Origin: Aquilaria yunnanensis
Lineage: Eukaryota; Streptophyta; Magnoliopsida; Malvales; Thymelaeaceae
Assembly: GCA_039654915.1 (NCBI GenBank)
Contig: CM077596.1
Coordinates: forward strand, 49,350,501-49,414,500
Length of the DNA stretch: 64,000 nt
Reading direction: 5' to 3'
Part shown: positions 46,816 to 56,990 of the stretch, piece after piece
How the letters are laid out: every line of letters starts with the position of its first letter
Numbering within the stretch: position 1 is the first letter of the stretch
Position numbers and translations under genes: made by a program
The notes under the pieces: model-generated
What the model saw: only the letters and a program-made list of their open reading frames with translations
What the model was told of the DNA's origin: nothing
The model's database searches: none

Positions 46816-47164
46816 GCTTGGCGACTCCACTGGGGACCGACATTAGTGAGTCGAGCCTACAAGTTGATTTGTTTTGATGTGCTTTGCTTATATTTATATG
46901 AATTTATATGTTATATTTACTTAGGTAAACATGCATTATGCATTCACAATATAAAGCTCTATACCCGAGCTTCTTCAAAGCGAACACGTTCTTTCTAAGC
47001 GGAATTGGTGTTGTTGTCCTTGAGAGGCCATGGTCTCCAAGCCTTCACCGGTTTCAAAGTAGCAAAGTAGTGTATTGCCTCCTGAGACGGTTAGTCTCTG
47101 CATGGGCCCACGAAAAGCTACGACTCGAATTAATCATTTCCTTACATAAACCCTAGAGGGTAAG
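46816..47164 (+). other. Primer-binding site and leader of a second plus-strand unit
   Basis: Directly after element A's 3' LTR comes a primer-binding site (46819-46837) and a leader homologous to those of B, C and D, including a 72-aa leader ORF (46938-47156). So A's 3' LTR doubles as the 5' LTR of another copy, an LTR-internal-LTR-internal array. The leader is cut at GGGTAAG by element D. Confidence 0.85.
46938..47156 (+). CDS. Leader ORF, 72 aa (unit right of A)
   Basis: ATG at 46938; contains FFLSGIGVVVLERPWSPSL and VYCLLRRLVSAWAHEKLRL. Same length and start as D's copy. Ends in the CCCTAG just before element D. Unknown family. Confidence 0.35.
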   Translation: MHSQYKALYPSFFKANTFFLSGIGVVVLERPWSPSLHRFQSSKVVYCLLRRLVSAWAHEKLRLELIISLHKP

Positions 47165-50100
47165 TGTGGCAACGTCGGGTTTTCGGAAGTCGCCACCAAT
47201 TAGTTTTCTTAGGTCGATTGGTCACCTTAAAATTGGTCTGCGAGAGTTCGGGGATCGGGAGTACGGTTACGTTAAAACAATTTTGTTAAAACGCCCAAAA
47301 ATTGGCACCTTAGTTGATTTTAATTTTGTTTTGCTTTGCTTTTAAATAATTCTCAGTTAATTTTCAAAATTAGAAATTTTAACTGGATTAGTCGAAATGT
47401 GGATTTTTAAATTAATTAATTTGTATGAAATTTTATACTTCCGAACCATGGACTCTGCCGAGTCATTTGGACACGGAAGATTTTTGATTCCGAACCATGG
47501 ACTCTGCCGAGTCATTTGGACACGGAATTTGGTGAACTTTTAAATAATTTAATCCATATTGTAAATATGGATTTTTATCTTTTTTTTTTATTTAATTTAT
47601 TTAATTAAAAGGGTGATATTTTTTTTAAACCGCAGATCCTGACGGATCATCCGGATATGTAAGTTGATTTAATTTATAGTTAATTATTTAATTCTTATTT
47701 TTATGGAATTAATTATTAGTTTAATTACTAATTCGTAATTCTTTTTGTTATAGAATTTTTAGATTCATTAATAATCTAAAAATTTTTATTTTCTATATTT
47801 TTCTTTCTTTTCTTTCTTATCTTTCTTATCTTATCTTATCTTTCTTATCTTTATTATCTTTCTTTTCTTATCTTTCTTATCTTATCTTTCTTTTCTTATC
47901 TTTCTTTTCTTTTTCTTTTTATCTTGTTTAATGAAGGGTATTTATTATTTAAATAAATACTTAATTTATAAAAGAATTAAAAAGTAATAAAAACTTTAAA
48001 AAAATTTTGAGATTTATTTTATGTTTATTCAAAAAGAAGGAATAAATTAATCAGGAAAGATTTATATTTTATGTTATGTTTGTTCTTTTTATTTAATAAA
48101 AGATAAACTAAAAAGAAAAATTATTAAATCAAGATCTTATTTATTCAACCAAAAAAAAAAATTATATGTGTTTAAAAGAAAAATCTTAATATTTTATTTG
48201 ATAAAAGGTGAATCAAAAATCAATTATTCAATCAATATTTAATTAAGGAAATAAAAATTTATATGTATATTTCAAACATAAAAGAAAAATCTTAATATTT
48301 TATTTTGTTTTATTTTGTTTTGGTAAAAGATTAACCAAAATTAATTGTTTAAACAAAAAAAACAAAAATTTATATGTATATTTTAAACAAAAGAGGAAAA
48401 AGTTTTGATATCTAAAAAAGATTATTTAACCAAAAATTTATATGTATTTTAAAACAAAAGTCTTGATATTTTTATTTTTATATTCTTCTTTGTTTGATGA
48501 AAGATTTTTTTTTAATTTTAATTTATATCTCTGAAAATATATTTAAGAGAAATTTAATTATTATTTATTTATTTATTTATTTTTGTTATTTTTTTTTGAA
48601 ATCATTTGACTAAGACTTTTATAAAGGAAACAAAAAGTTATGTCTTTTCATTATTTTGAAAGAAATAAGCAAAATATTACTGAATAATATTAACCAAAAA
48701 ATTTTACTCTTTTTATTCTTTTTATTAATAAAGAAAATTAAAAAGTTATATTTTAATAATTAATATATTAGTCCAAAGTTTTTATTTTTAATAAAGAAAA
48801 TAAATTATTTATATACTTTTTTTAAAAAATAATTCCAAGCCATGGATCCTGACGGATCATTTGGTTATGGATTTTTAATTTTTTTTAAATTTAATTATTT
48901 AATTAATTATTAATTTTAATTATAATTTTATTGAATTTTTCTTGAATTTTTAATTATTATTACTTTAAAGATATATTTAAAAACAGAATTGATTTGTATT
49001 TTTGGAATTATTTAATTATGTTTGTTTAATAATTTTAATAAAAGGAATAAAAAGTTATGTTTTAAAATAATAAAAGATAGTTAGCTTTTAAAAATGATTT
49101 TTCACATAAAAGAATCTTCTTTTAATTTTTATTTTTTATTTTACTCATTTACTTATTTATTATTGATGGGTAAAGGTGAATTAAGTGAAAATAAATTTAA
49201 CCACCTAAAAATTATATAAAGTAAATAAAGGAAAATTAATAATAATAAAGTGGGGCTTTTTGGCCATCCACTTTAATAACACAATAATAATAATAATAAT
49301 TAACAAAGTTAGTAAAGTTAGTTGTTAATAACAATAAAAATAAAAGTTAGATGAATTAGTTGTTAATTATTAACAATAATAGCAACAATAATAATAAAAG
49401 TTAGCAAAGTTAGTAAGTTAGTTGTTAGTAACAATAATAATAACAAAATTAGTAAGTTAGTAACAATAATAAAGTAAGTTAATAACAATAATAATAACAA
49501 TAATAATAAATGTTAGTAAGGTTAGTTGAGTTAATTGTTAATATTAACAACAACAATAATAAAAGTTAGTAATAACAATAAACAAGTAAATAAAGAAGAG
49601 TTAGTAATTAATTTTCTGCAAAAATAAAAGAAAGGTTAGTGACCAAAGTGAATAAATATGAAGAGATGGAGGGTTAAACTAAGATTTTACCTAAAGAATA
49701 TGTTTTTTTTTTAATCCTGTTACGTAAAACGCGAGGGTGATGGGCGACGGCAGCGAACGGCAGGGGAGCTGAGGCAGGGCTGGCGGCGGGTGGTCCGGCA
49801 AGGGCGAGGGGGAGGCAGCCAGGACGGAGCACGAAGCGGAGGGGGAGGAAAGGGAAACCGGGACGGATCGCGACGGGCTCGGGGCCGGAGAGACACGACG
49901 GAACGGCCGGGAACGGCGACGGCGAGCGTGGCGGGGTGCGGCGGTGAGCGTGGCGGGACTACGGCAACAGCGTGGGGGCACGGGGGAGGAAGAAACGGCA
50001 GCTGGGAAGAGGAGAGAGAGAGAGAGAGAGAGAGTATACGGAGAGGGGAAGAAGATGGTGTGTTTAAGGGAAAAAAAAATTTCTGATTTTTCTGAGAAGA

Positions 50101-50716
50101 GATAGAAGGGGTAGGGACTTAAGGTAGTAATTTACGCTTTTTTTAAAACGGAGCTCTAAGTTTTTTCTCTATTTTTTTTTGTGTTCAGCACAAAATTTGG
50201 GGGTCTATTTATAGAGGAAGTTTGGCTGAACTGTTGATGGATAAATTAATAAAAAATTTCAAACTTATCTTTTAAATTGGTAAAATGACAATTTTAGTCC
50301 TTTACGTCTCTCAGCCTCTGGATAAGTTCCTGAAGCTTCTGATTTTGACAATTTTGTCGTTTTCTGTCAATTTGCGCCAAAAACGTCGGCAGGCCCAAAA
50401 TTTTATGTTACAAACTACCAAATGCTCCTGGAACTTTTAGAATTTGTCAATTTTTCCCGAAACTTCTCAATTTTGTCATTTTTACCTCAAACTTTTAATT
50501 TTTTGTCATTTTTTTTTCATGAAATTTTATTTTATTTCAAACATACACATATTTACACATATATCATTTTAAATCAAATTTTCACAAAACAAAAATATAT
50601 TTTAAACTAATTAAATTTTTTTAATAATAATAGTAATATATTTTTTTTTAAATTAATTTTTTTTAATAAAATTTTTTTAAAATTTTAAAACACCCGGACG
50701 AAATTGGGTGTCAACA
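47165..50716 (-). repeat. Element D 3' LTR
   Basis: 3552 bp, longer than C's by a roughly 1-kb AT-rich middle (47940-49080), also seen in part in solo LTR S. Stem-loops at 47451-47464, 47500-47513, 47635-47648 (GATCC-TGAC-GGATC) and 48845-48858. GC-rich block 49730-50010; GA run about 50017-50035. TATA box 50205-50214. No genes. Confidence 0.9.
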
Positions 50717-50781
50717 GCTGCCCCCCTTTGCATGCTTCATGGGACATGATGTATGCAAAGTCGTTACCAAATTTCGTCCGG
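50694..50781. repeat. Polypurine tract and nested inverted repeat (element D)
   Basis: Same design as in A, B and C: LTR-edge arm at 50694-50709, internal arm at 50766-50781, inner CTTTGCAT/ATGCAAAG dyad. Confidence 0.75.
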
Positions 50782-50819
50782 CTTAGGTAGGCATTGAGAA
50801 TCTTCTCGCCGCCCAAACA

Positions 50820-51990
50820 GTAAGGTTTAAAGAAAGGTCCTTAAAACCTCTAACGATAGGAAAGCTCCTATCGTTGTAAGATAGACTGATTGATTGATTA
50901 TTTGTTTTCGAGGCAAAGGTTCCATCCTTAAAACCTCGGATTGATTGATTGATTTCGAGGCAAAGGTTCCATCCTTACAACCCCGATGAATGAAAATTGA
51001 TTGTTTTCGAGGCAAAGGTTCCATCCTTAAAACCTCGGATTGATTGATTGATCTTGAGGCAAAGGTTCCATCCTTAAAACCTCGGATTGATTGATTGATC
51101 TCGAAGCAAAGGTTCCATCCTTAAAACCTCGGATTGATTGATTGATCTCGAGGCAAAGGTTCCATCCTTAAAACCCCGGATTGATTAATTGATATCGAGG
51201 CAAAGGTTCCATCCTTAAAACCCCGGATTGATTGATTGATGTCGAGGCAAAGGTTCCATCCTTAAAACCTCGGATTGATAATTGATCTCGAGGCAAAGGT
51301 TCCATCCTTAAAACCTCGGATTGATAATTGATCTCGAGGCAAAGGTTCCATCCTTAAAACCTCGGATTGATTGATTGATCTCGAGGCAAAGGTTCTATCC
51401 TTAAAACCTCGGATTGATTAATTGATGTCGAGGCAAAGGTTCCATCCTTAAAACCTCGACGATTGATTGAGTTCGAGGCAAAGGTTCCATCCTTAAAACC
51501 TCGGATTGATAATTGATTGTTTTCGAGGCAAAGGTTCCATCCTTAAAACCTCGGATTGATAATTGATCTCGAGGCAAAGGTTCCATCCTTAAAACCCCGG
51601 ATTGATTGATTGATCTCGAGGCAAAGGTTCCATCCTTAAAACCTCGGATTGATTGATTGATCTCGAGGCAAAGGTTCTATCCTTAAAACCTCGGATTGAT
51701 TAATTGATGTCGAGGCAAAGGTTCCATCCTTAAAACCTCGACGATTGATTGAGTTTGAGGCAAAGGTTCCATCCTTAAAACCTCGGATTGATAATTGATT
51801 GTTTTCGAGGCAAAGGTTCCATCCTTAAAACCTCGGATTGATAATTGATCTCGAGGCAAAGGTTCCATCCTTAAAACCTCGACGATTGATTGAGTTCGAG
51901 GCAAAGGTTCCATCCTTAAAACCTCGGATTGATAATTGATTGTTTTCGAGGCAAAGGTTCCATCCTTAAAACCTCGATGATGAAAATTGA
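50820..51990 (-). repeat. 3'-UTR tandem repeats of element D
   Basis: One 85-bp-type unit (50820-50900), then about 23 units of 43-50 bp with GAGGCAAAGGTTCCATCC. A higher-order block of several units is duplicated (compare 51400-51590 with 51690-51910). Repeat-reading ORFs (MEPLPR peptides) are not genes. Confidence 0.88.
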
Positions 51991-52539
51991 TTTTGAGGCT
52001 AAGGAGCTTTCCTTAGGACCTCGAGCGAAATTTATATGAAAGCAATTGAAATTGGAATAATTTTCTTCGAAAGTGTGAATTTTCATAATAGGCGAGCGCA
52101 AAGAATTAGGCTTCGATAAAACGAGTGAATCTTGATGATGACAATAACACTGACAAATTATGTAAAGGGAACGGATGTTTGGAATCAATATTCAAGGTTC
52201 ATCTAATATTTTCTTCAGTAAATATAGATTCCCTTGTGAGATATGTCATCCGAATAAGGTTAAAGCTTAACTACCCCAAAATGCTATGCCTAGTAGACCT
52301 AATAGGATGCGTCTCAAGAGTAACAAAAATTACTCTTTACTCAGTCATTCCAACCTAAAGGCATTGTCCTATGGTTTTAATATCAGCATGGACGAAACTA
52401 TATTATAAAAAAAAGAAATTCCCTGAAAGGAAAAACTGAAATGCGAAAGAAAATGCTGATAATAAAACTAAAGGACAAGAAAAACGGATCAGATCGCTTC
52501 TTTCTTCCACAATACTTCAACAGGGTGAGTAGAGGACCA
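51991..52539 (-). other. 3' flank of LOG in element D
   Basis: About 550 bp homologous to 19796-20353. Likely LOG and element 3' UTR; the AGAGTAAC...ATTACTCT hairpin near 52315-52334 has one mismatch. No gene. Confidence 0.6.
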
Positions 52540-53169
52540 TTATGGGAGTGAACTGGTCGGGAAAGACTGTCGTGTCCAGTCTATCTGAATCATTGCTGGA
52601 TCTGGTTCAGGAACAAAAGCTTGTATTTTATCTAGCAATTCTTCAGCAGTTGTTGCGGATATTATGATTCGCCGTGCCACTCTTGATATGAAATTCTTCT
52701 GCATAGCATAATCCATAAAAGCTATCAGACCTGTAAAGAAATTGTTAACATTTAAAAGCCCAATGAGTTTCTTATGCAAATTAAGTTGGGCCATGGAAGC
52801 AATTTGAAAGACTTCTCCCAATGTGCCAAAACCACCTGGTAGAGCGATAAAAGCATCAGCATTTAAAAACATTTGTAACACACGCTCTTGCAAATTTTTA
52901 ATCACTAATTCTTCTCCAATCGTGCCCTCAGAAATAAATTTCAGAGGTCCAGGGAATATGCCCAGAACTTGACTTCCTCCTAGAGATGCTGCTGATGCTA
53001 CACCTCCCATTAATCCGACACTACCTCCTCCATAAACTAAATGTATTTTTCGCTCAGCTAATACTCTACCCAAATGGTTGGCTGCTTTTAAATACTCTTC
53101 ATCTTTTCCAGGAAAAGCCCCAGAAAATACACAAATACTTCGGGATTTACGAGTTGGGGTTTTCTCCAT
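52540..53169 (-). CDS. LOG: LOG-type cytokinin riboside 5'-monophosphate phosphoribohydrolase, 209 aa (element D)
   Basis: Intact and intronless; ATG at 53169 chosen because upstream in-frame codons run through the TATA box. YGGGSVGLMG at 46-55; LQER at 93-96; PGGFGTLGE at 111-119, with Glu119 the expected catalytic residue. It differs from element C's LOG at many positions (IFPGPLKFISEGTIGE; KKLIGLLNVNNFFTGL), so A/C and B/D carry two LOG types. Expected to act in the cytosol, feeding free cytokinin. It is last in the cassette, 593 bp after CRP-c, behind an amplified promoter. No activity evidence. Confidence 0.85.
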   Translation of the reverse strand: MEKTPTRKSRSICVFSGAFPGKDEEYLKAANHLGRVLAERKIHLVYGGGSVGLMGGVASAASLGGSQVLGIFPGPLKFISEGTIGEELVIKNLQERVLQMFLNADAFIALPGGFGTLGEVFQIASMAQLNLHKKLIGLLNVNNFFTGLIAFMDYAMQKNFISRVARRIIISATTAEELLDKIQAFVPEPDPAMIQIDWTRQSFPTSSLP

Positions 53170-53200
53170 TCCTATCCTTACCCTTGTGAGAAAAGAGGAT

Positions 53201-53210
53201 ATATTTATAG
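53201..53210 (-). promoter_or_regulatory. LOG TATA box (element D)
   Basis: CTATAAATAT in sense, only about 40 bp before the ATG, so with usual spacing the 5' leader would be about 5-15 nt. It is preceded by TTATCTCTTCATCT, like the CRP promoters. Confidence 0.6.
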
Positions 53211-53244
53211 AGATGAAGAGATAAGGCAATAATTTTATTTTCAA

Positions 53245-53750
53245 GAATGGATACATTATTGCCAGCTATTCACAGTAGTCACGAGTATGACTTTGGTCAG
53301 GTATGGGTACATTATCGTTAAAAGAGGAGGAAAATTTTTAAAATAGTTGCTAGCATGTACAGTAGTCACTACTGTAGCTTACGTCAGGAGTAGGTACGTG
53401 ATTGTTGGAAGAGAAGGAAAATTTTAAAAAGTGGCAGCTATATACAGTAATCATAACTGTATCTCATGTCAGGAGTGGGTACATTATTGGGAGGATAATT
53501 TCAAAAGCGACAGCTAGCATGTACAGTAATCGTGACTTTGGTTCACGTCAGGAGTGAATACATTATTACCAAAAGGGGAGGAAAATTTCAAAAGCGACAG
53601 CTAGCATGTACAGTAATCGTGACTTTGGTTCACGTCAGGAGTGGATACATTATTACCAAAAGGGGAGGAAAATTTCAAAAGCGACAGCTAGCACGTACAG
53701 TAATCGTGACTTTGATCCTCGTCTTCCACTGGCTTTACGTCCAGTAATGG
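53245..53750 (-). promoter_or_regulatory. Amplified promoter blocks upstream of LOG (element D)
   Basis: About six copies of the 85-95-bp block; the last ones (53490-53720) are nearly identical. Sense motifs TGACGTGAACC, TGACGTAAGC, GATTACTGTACATGCTAGC. Homologous to the single blocks upstream of CRP-b and CRP-c. Confidence 0.6.
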
Positions 53751-53762
53751 CTTCAATGCTTT

Positions 53763-54311
53763 CTATGAATCGGTGATTTGCATCTCATCTAGCTTTCTCA
53801 CAAACTGGCAAACAGGGTCGTTTAGGGTCAGATTCCCAATACTGTAACGATCTCGTTCTTTTTGGAAAATTATCCATAATCCAACAACCTCAAATTGCAC
53901 TATTCCGCAAGAATGCGCTTCAAGAACCTCTCGAATATCTTTTAGAGATTCCTTACGCAAGCCATTCTTAATGAATCTTATTCTATCATTACGATTTCTG
54001 GTGATCACTCCTGGAGAACGACATTTATTACCGCAAATCCACCATCCACAATTATGACAAACGCCTAGCCTCTTTGCTCTTCTTTTTTTGGCATAAGCGC
54101 TTTTACCAAAGCCGGGCATACGGGGAAAGAACGCTTCTGGAACTTCACCAGCTGAACGAACCTTAGCTTCAATTAGCCACCGCACATTATCAGGAATGCC
54201 TTTGTGCATAAATACTCTGAATCGTTCACATCTAGCTTGATAAATATTTTTAAGAACATTTATTGGGAAGGAAGGAAAATACTTTCGTAGGGCGGAAAGA
54301 GAAGACTCCAT
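53763..54311 (-). CDS. CRP-c: 182-aa basic zinc-finger protein, carlavirus CRP-like (element D)
   Basis: Intact; ATG at 54311 (the five upstream codons lack an ATG). Basic run KKRRAKR 75-81, finger CHNCGWWICGNKC (Cys 85, 88, 93, 97), C-terminal EAHSCGIVQ and a final segment NDPVCQFVRKLD. Close to B's CRP-c. TATA box at 54369-54378. The pairing of basic run and finger suggests nuclear nucleic-acid binding. Alternatives: a plant zinc-finger protein of unrelated origin. Confidence 0.65.
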   Translation of the reverse strand: MESSLSALRKYFPSFPINVLKNIYQARCERFRVFMHKGIPDNVRWLIEAKVRSAGEVPEAFFPRMPGFGKSAYAKKRRAKRLGVCHNCGWWICGNKCRSPGVITRNRNDRIRFIKNGLRKESLKDIREVLEAHSCGIVQFEVVGLWIIFQKERDRYSIGNLTLNDPVCQFVRKLDEMQITDS

Positions 54312-54368
54312 TGATAAAGGAGGCAAAGAAAGAAATTAGTGATTGTAGGAAACGAAAATAACTAACAC

Positions 54369-54378
54369 ATATTTATAG
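54369..54378 (-). promoter_or_regulatory. CRP-c TATA box and shared promoter block (element D)
   Basis: CTATAAATAT, preceded in sense by AATGTACTTGCTTCTGTAAG, then TGTAATTAATGCATTATCCC and TTTCATCA. The same order of motifs precedes CRP-b and LOG. Confidence 0.6.
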
Positions 54379-54527
54379 TGATGAAAGGGATAATGCATTA
54401 ATTACACTTACAGAAGCAAGTACATTATTGTCAAAAGAAAAGACAAATGACAGCTTATATGTACAGCAATCATGACTGTGGCTCTCATCTTCCATTAGTT
54501 TATGTCTAGTAACGGCTTCAATGCCTT

Positions 54528-55076
54528 CTATAAGTCGGGGATTTGCTTCCCATCCAGTTTTCTCACAAATTGGCAAACAGGGTCATTAAAAGTTAGATTT
54601 CCAAGACTATAACGATCCTGTTCTTTACGGAAAGTCCACCATAAATCCATAATTTCCCATTGCACTATTTCACAAGAATGTGTTTCAAAAGTTAATAGGA
54701 TATCATCCAAAGATTCCTTACGCAGGCCATTCTTGATGAATTTTCTTTTATCTTCATGATTTCTGGAGATGTATCCTAAAGAGCGACATTTAGTATTACA
54801 ATTACATCGTCCACATTTATGACAGACACCTAGCCTTTTTGCTCTTCGCTTTTTGGCATAAGCGCTTTTACCAAAGCCGGGCATACGGGGAAAGAACGCT
54901 TCTGGAACTCCACCAGCTGAACGAACCTTAGCTTCAATTAGCCACCGCACATTGTCAGGAATGCCTTTGTGCATAAAGACTCTAATCCTTTCACATCTAG
55001 CTTGGTAAATCATTTTAAGAACATTTATTGGGATGGAAGGAAAGTATTTTCGCATGGCGGAAAGAGTAGAATCCAT
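54528..55076 (-). CDS. CRP-b: 182-aa basic zinc-finger protein, carlavirus CRP-like (element D)
   Basis: Intact; ATG at 55076. Nearly identical to B's CRP-b; finger CHKCGRCNCNTKC has an additional Cys where B has Trp. Ends KLDGKQIPDL. TATA box at 55196-55204, about 125 bp upstream; the leader carries GCGGATGCAATACTCTCTGA-like sequence also found before CRP-a. Confidence 0.65.
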   Translation of the reverse strand: MDSTLSAMRKYFPSIPINVLKMIYQARCERIRVFMHKGIPDNVRWLIEAKVRSAGGVPEAFFPRMPGFGKSAYAKKRRAKRLGVCHKCGRCNCNTKCRSLGYISRNHEDKRKFIKNGLRKESLDDILLTFETHSCEIVQWEIMDLWWTFRKEQDRYSLGNLTFNDPVCQFVRKLDGKQIPDL

Positions 55077-55195
55077 TGATAAAAGAAGAATTTGAGAGAA
55101 GAGATGAAGAAATCAGTTATTGTAGGAAACTGAAATAACCGATTATGAGAGTCAGAGAGTATTGCATCCGCTACTTAACCGGAAAGAAGAACACG

Positions 55196-55204
55196 CATTT
55201 ATAG
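55196..55204 (-). promoter_or_regulatory. CRP-b TATA box (element D)
   Basis: CTATAAATG in sense after ACACGTTATCCTTTCATCG. Equivalent boxes: 12503-12511 (B), 22968-22976 (C), 39597-39605 (A). Confidence 0.6.
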
Positions 55205-55364
55205 CGATGAAAGGATAACGTGTTAATTACGCTTACAGGAACAAGTACATTATTGTCCAAAGGTAATGCAAATTTTTCAAATATGACAAATCGTATGTAC
55301 AATAATTGTGACTGTGGCTCACATCTTCCACTGGCTTTACGTCCAGTAACGACATTAACGGCTT

Positions 55365-55913
55365 CTATGAGTCGAGGATTTGCTTGCCATCCAGTTTTCT
55401 TACAAGCTGGCAAACAGGGTCGTTTACAGTCAGATTCTCGGGACTGTATCGTTCTCGTTCTTCATGAAAAATGCTCCATAAACCAAGAAGTTCATGTTGC
55501 ACGGATCCACAAGAATGCGTCTCAAGAGTCAATTGGATATCATCCAACGAGTCCTTACTCAGGCCATTCTTAATGAATCGTATTTTATCTTCTCGATTAT
55601 CAGAGATCATTCCTAAAGAACGACATTTAGTATTACAAGTCCACCGTCCACATTTATGGCAGACTTGTAACCTTTTCGCTCTTCGCTTTTTGGCATAAGA
55701 GCTTTTGCCTATACCAGGCATGTGAGACACAAATGCCTCTGGGATTTCACCTGCCAGACGAACCTTGGCTTCGATTAACCACCGCACATCTTCAGGGATT
55801 CCTTTGTGCATCAGAACTCTTAATCGTTCACAGCGAACTTGGTAGATCTTTTTGAGAATGTTCATTGGGAGAGAAGGAAAATATTTTCGTAAGACAGAAA
55901 GAGTAGGATCCAT
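55365..55913 (-). CDS. CRP-a: 182-aa basic zinc-finger protein, carlavirus CRP-like (element D)
   Basis: Intact; ATG at 55913. N-terminal LRKYFPSLPMNILKKIYQVR, basic run 75-81, Cys 85, 88, 93 and 97 (CHKCGRWTCNTKC), conserved C-terminal THSCGSVQ and NDPVCQLVRKLDGKQ. First CRP of the only cassette here with every large gene open. Carlavirus CRPs carry a similar GxGKSxYAxKRRA-LGxCxxC core but are shorter; the 85-residue C-terminal half is an addition of unknown role. Confidence 0.65.
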   Translation of the reverse strand: MDPTLSVLRKYFPSLPMNILKKIYQVRCERLRVLMHKGIPEDVRWLIEAKVRLAGEIPEAFVSHMPGIGKSSYAKKRRAKRLQVCHKCGRWTCNTKCRSLGMISDNREDKIRFIKNGLSKDSLDDIQLTLETHSCGSVQHELLGLWSIFHEERERYSPENLTVNDPVCQLVRKLDGKQILDS

Positions 55914-56055
55914 TTTCTAGAGGGAAGTAAAAGAAAGAAGAGATGAAAGAATCAGTTATTATGGGCAACTGAGAGAACCGACTTGAGAGTCACGGAGTAC
56001 CGTATTCGCCGCTTAACCGGAAAAGTGGATCCTACTTCATTTTGATGTGATAGAT

Positions 56056-56085
56056 ATTTTTTATATTCCATCGAGTTGACGTCGA
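56056..56085 (-). promoter_or_regulatory. CRP-a TATA box and TGACGTC motif (element D)
   Basis: TATAAAAAAT in sense about 145 bp before the ATG, with a GACGTCAA motif (TGACGTC on the plus strand, 56077-56083) about 12 bp upstream of it. Similar GACGTCA motifs recur in the upstream blocks. They fit plant bZIP (TGA-type) sites. Confidence 0.5.
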
Positions 56086-56825
56086 TCCAGTCCTCGATTA
56101 TTGAATCCATTGTCCGCTTTTGACAAATTTTCAACGACAATATTTCTTGATGTCTGCCTTATCTTTGACTATCTCTTATCTTGGATGCTGTTAAGCTGGC
56201 ATCAATCCTGTCCTTCCAGGTGTAGCCTGGATTATTGAATTAATTGCCAGGCTTTTAACAATATTCTCTACTTTATATTTTTTGATATCTGCCTTATCCT
56301 TGGCTATAGCTATCTCTTATCTTGGATACTACTAACTGACGTCAATCCTATCCTTCTAGGTGTAGCCTCGATTATTGAATCGGTAGCCAAGCTTTTGACA
56401 ATATTGTCTACTTTATCCTTGAATTCCTGATGCGGGTTGGTCCCGCATATTAGCTGTGTATCCAGTGATAGATTGGTAAGAGCTGATGACATTAAGATCT
56501 CAGCTTATATTGCTGTAACTGTGCTGTGAATGTGATTCCCGTTTGGTCCTTGTTATGTAAAGGCTATGTATGCATGATATGAAATGCATGAATGCAGAGC
56601 ATGTGTAACTAATGGCTTTTTTTTTTTTTGTATGGATCTAGTTCTTTATGTCTTTGTTTTACTGGATCCTCTTTGTGATGGTCTTCTTGGACTATCATTG
56701 AATCTCTTTATGCTTTCCAGCTTTTGTTCGCTGCCTCAAAAGCCTAACTCTTTTCAAAATCCCCTTTCTTTGACTTGTTCTTGAATTTTGGCCTCAATTT
56801 CTTTAAAGTTGGCCCGCCTCATAAT

Positions 56826-56990
56826 TTATATCTCTTTCGGGTACTCATTCATTGTCATGGATTTGATACCATCAAAGGCTTTACTTTCAATGTCTGCTTT
56901 GCCCCTTTTCTTGTGACCGTGCCGACACTTACTTATCCTCATGTTATAATCTGAATGATTGCTCTTCCTTGAACTCATGTTTTGATCCAT
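56826..56990 (-). CDS. Conserved 54-aa small basic ORF (element D)
   Basis: ATG at 56990, stop at 56826-56828. Intact, with CRHGHKKRGK centre as in A and B. Unknown function. Confidence 0.45.
   Translation of the reverse strand: MDQNMSSRKSNHSDYNMRISKCRHGHKKRGKADIESKAFDGIKSMTMNEYPKEI

Noticed and set aside
46819..46837. tRNA gene fragment
   Set aside because: Only 19 nt complementary to a tRNA 3' end next to an LTR: a primer-binding site.
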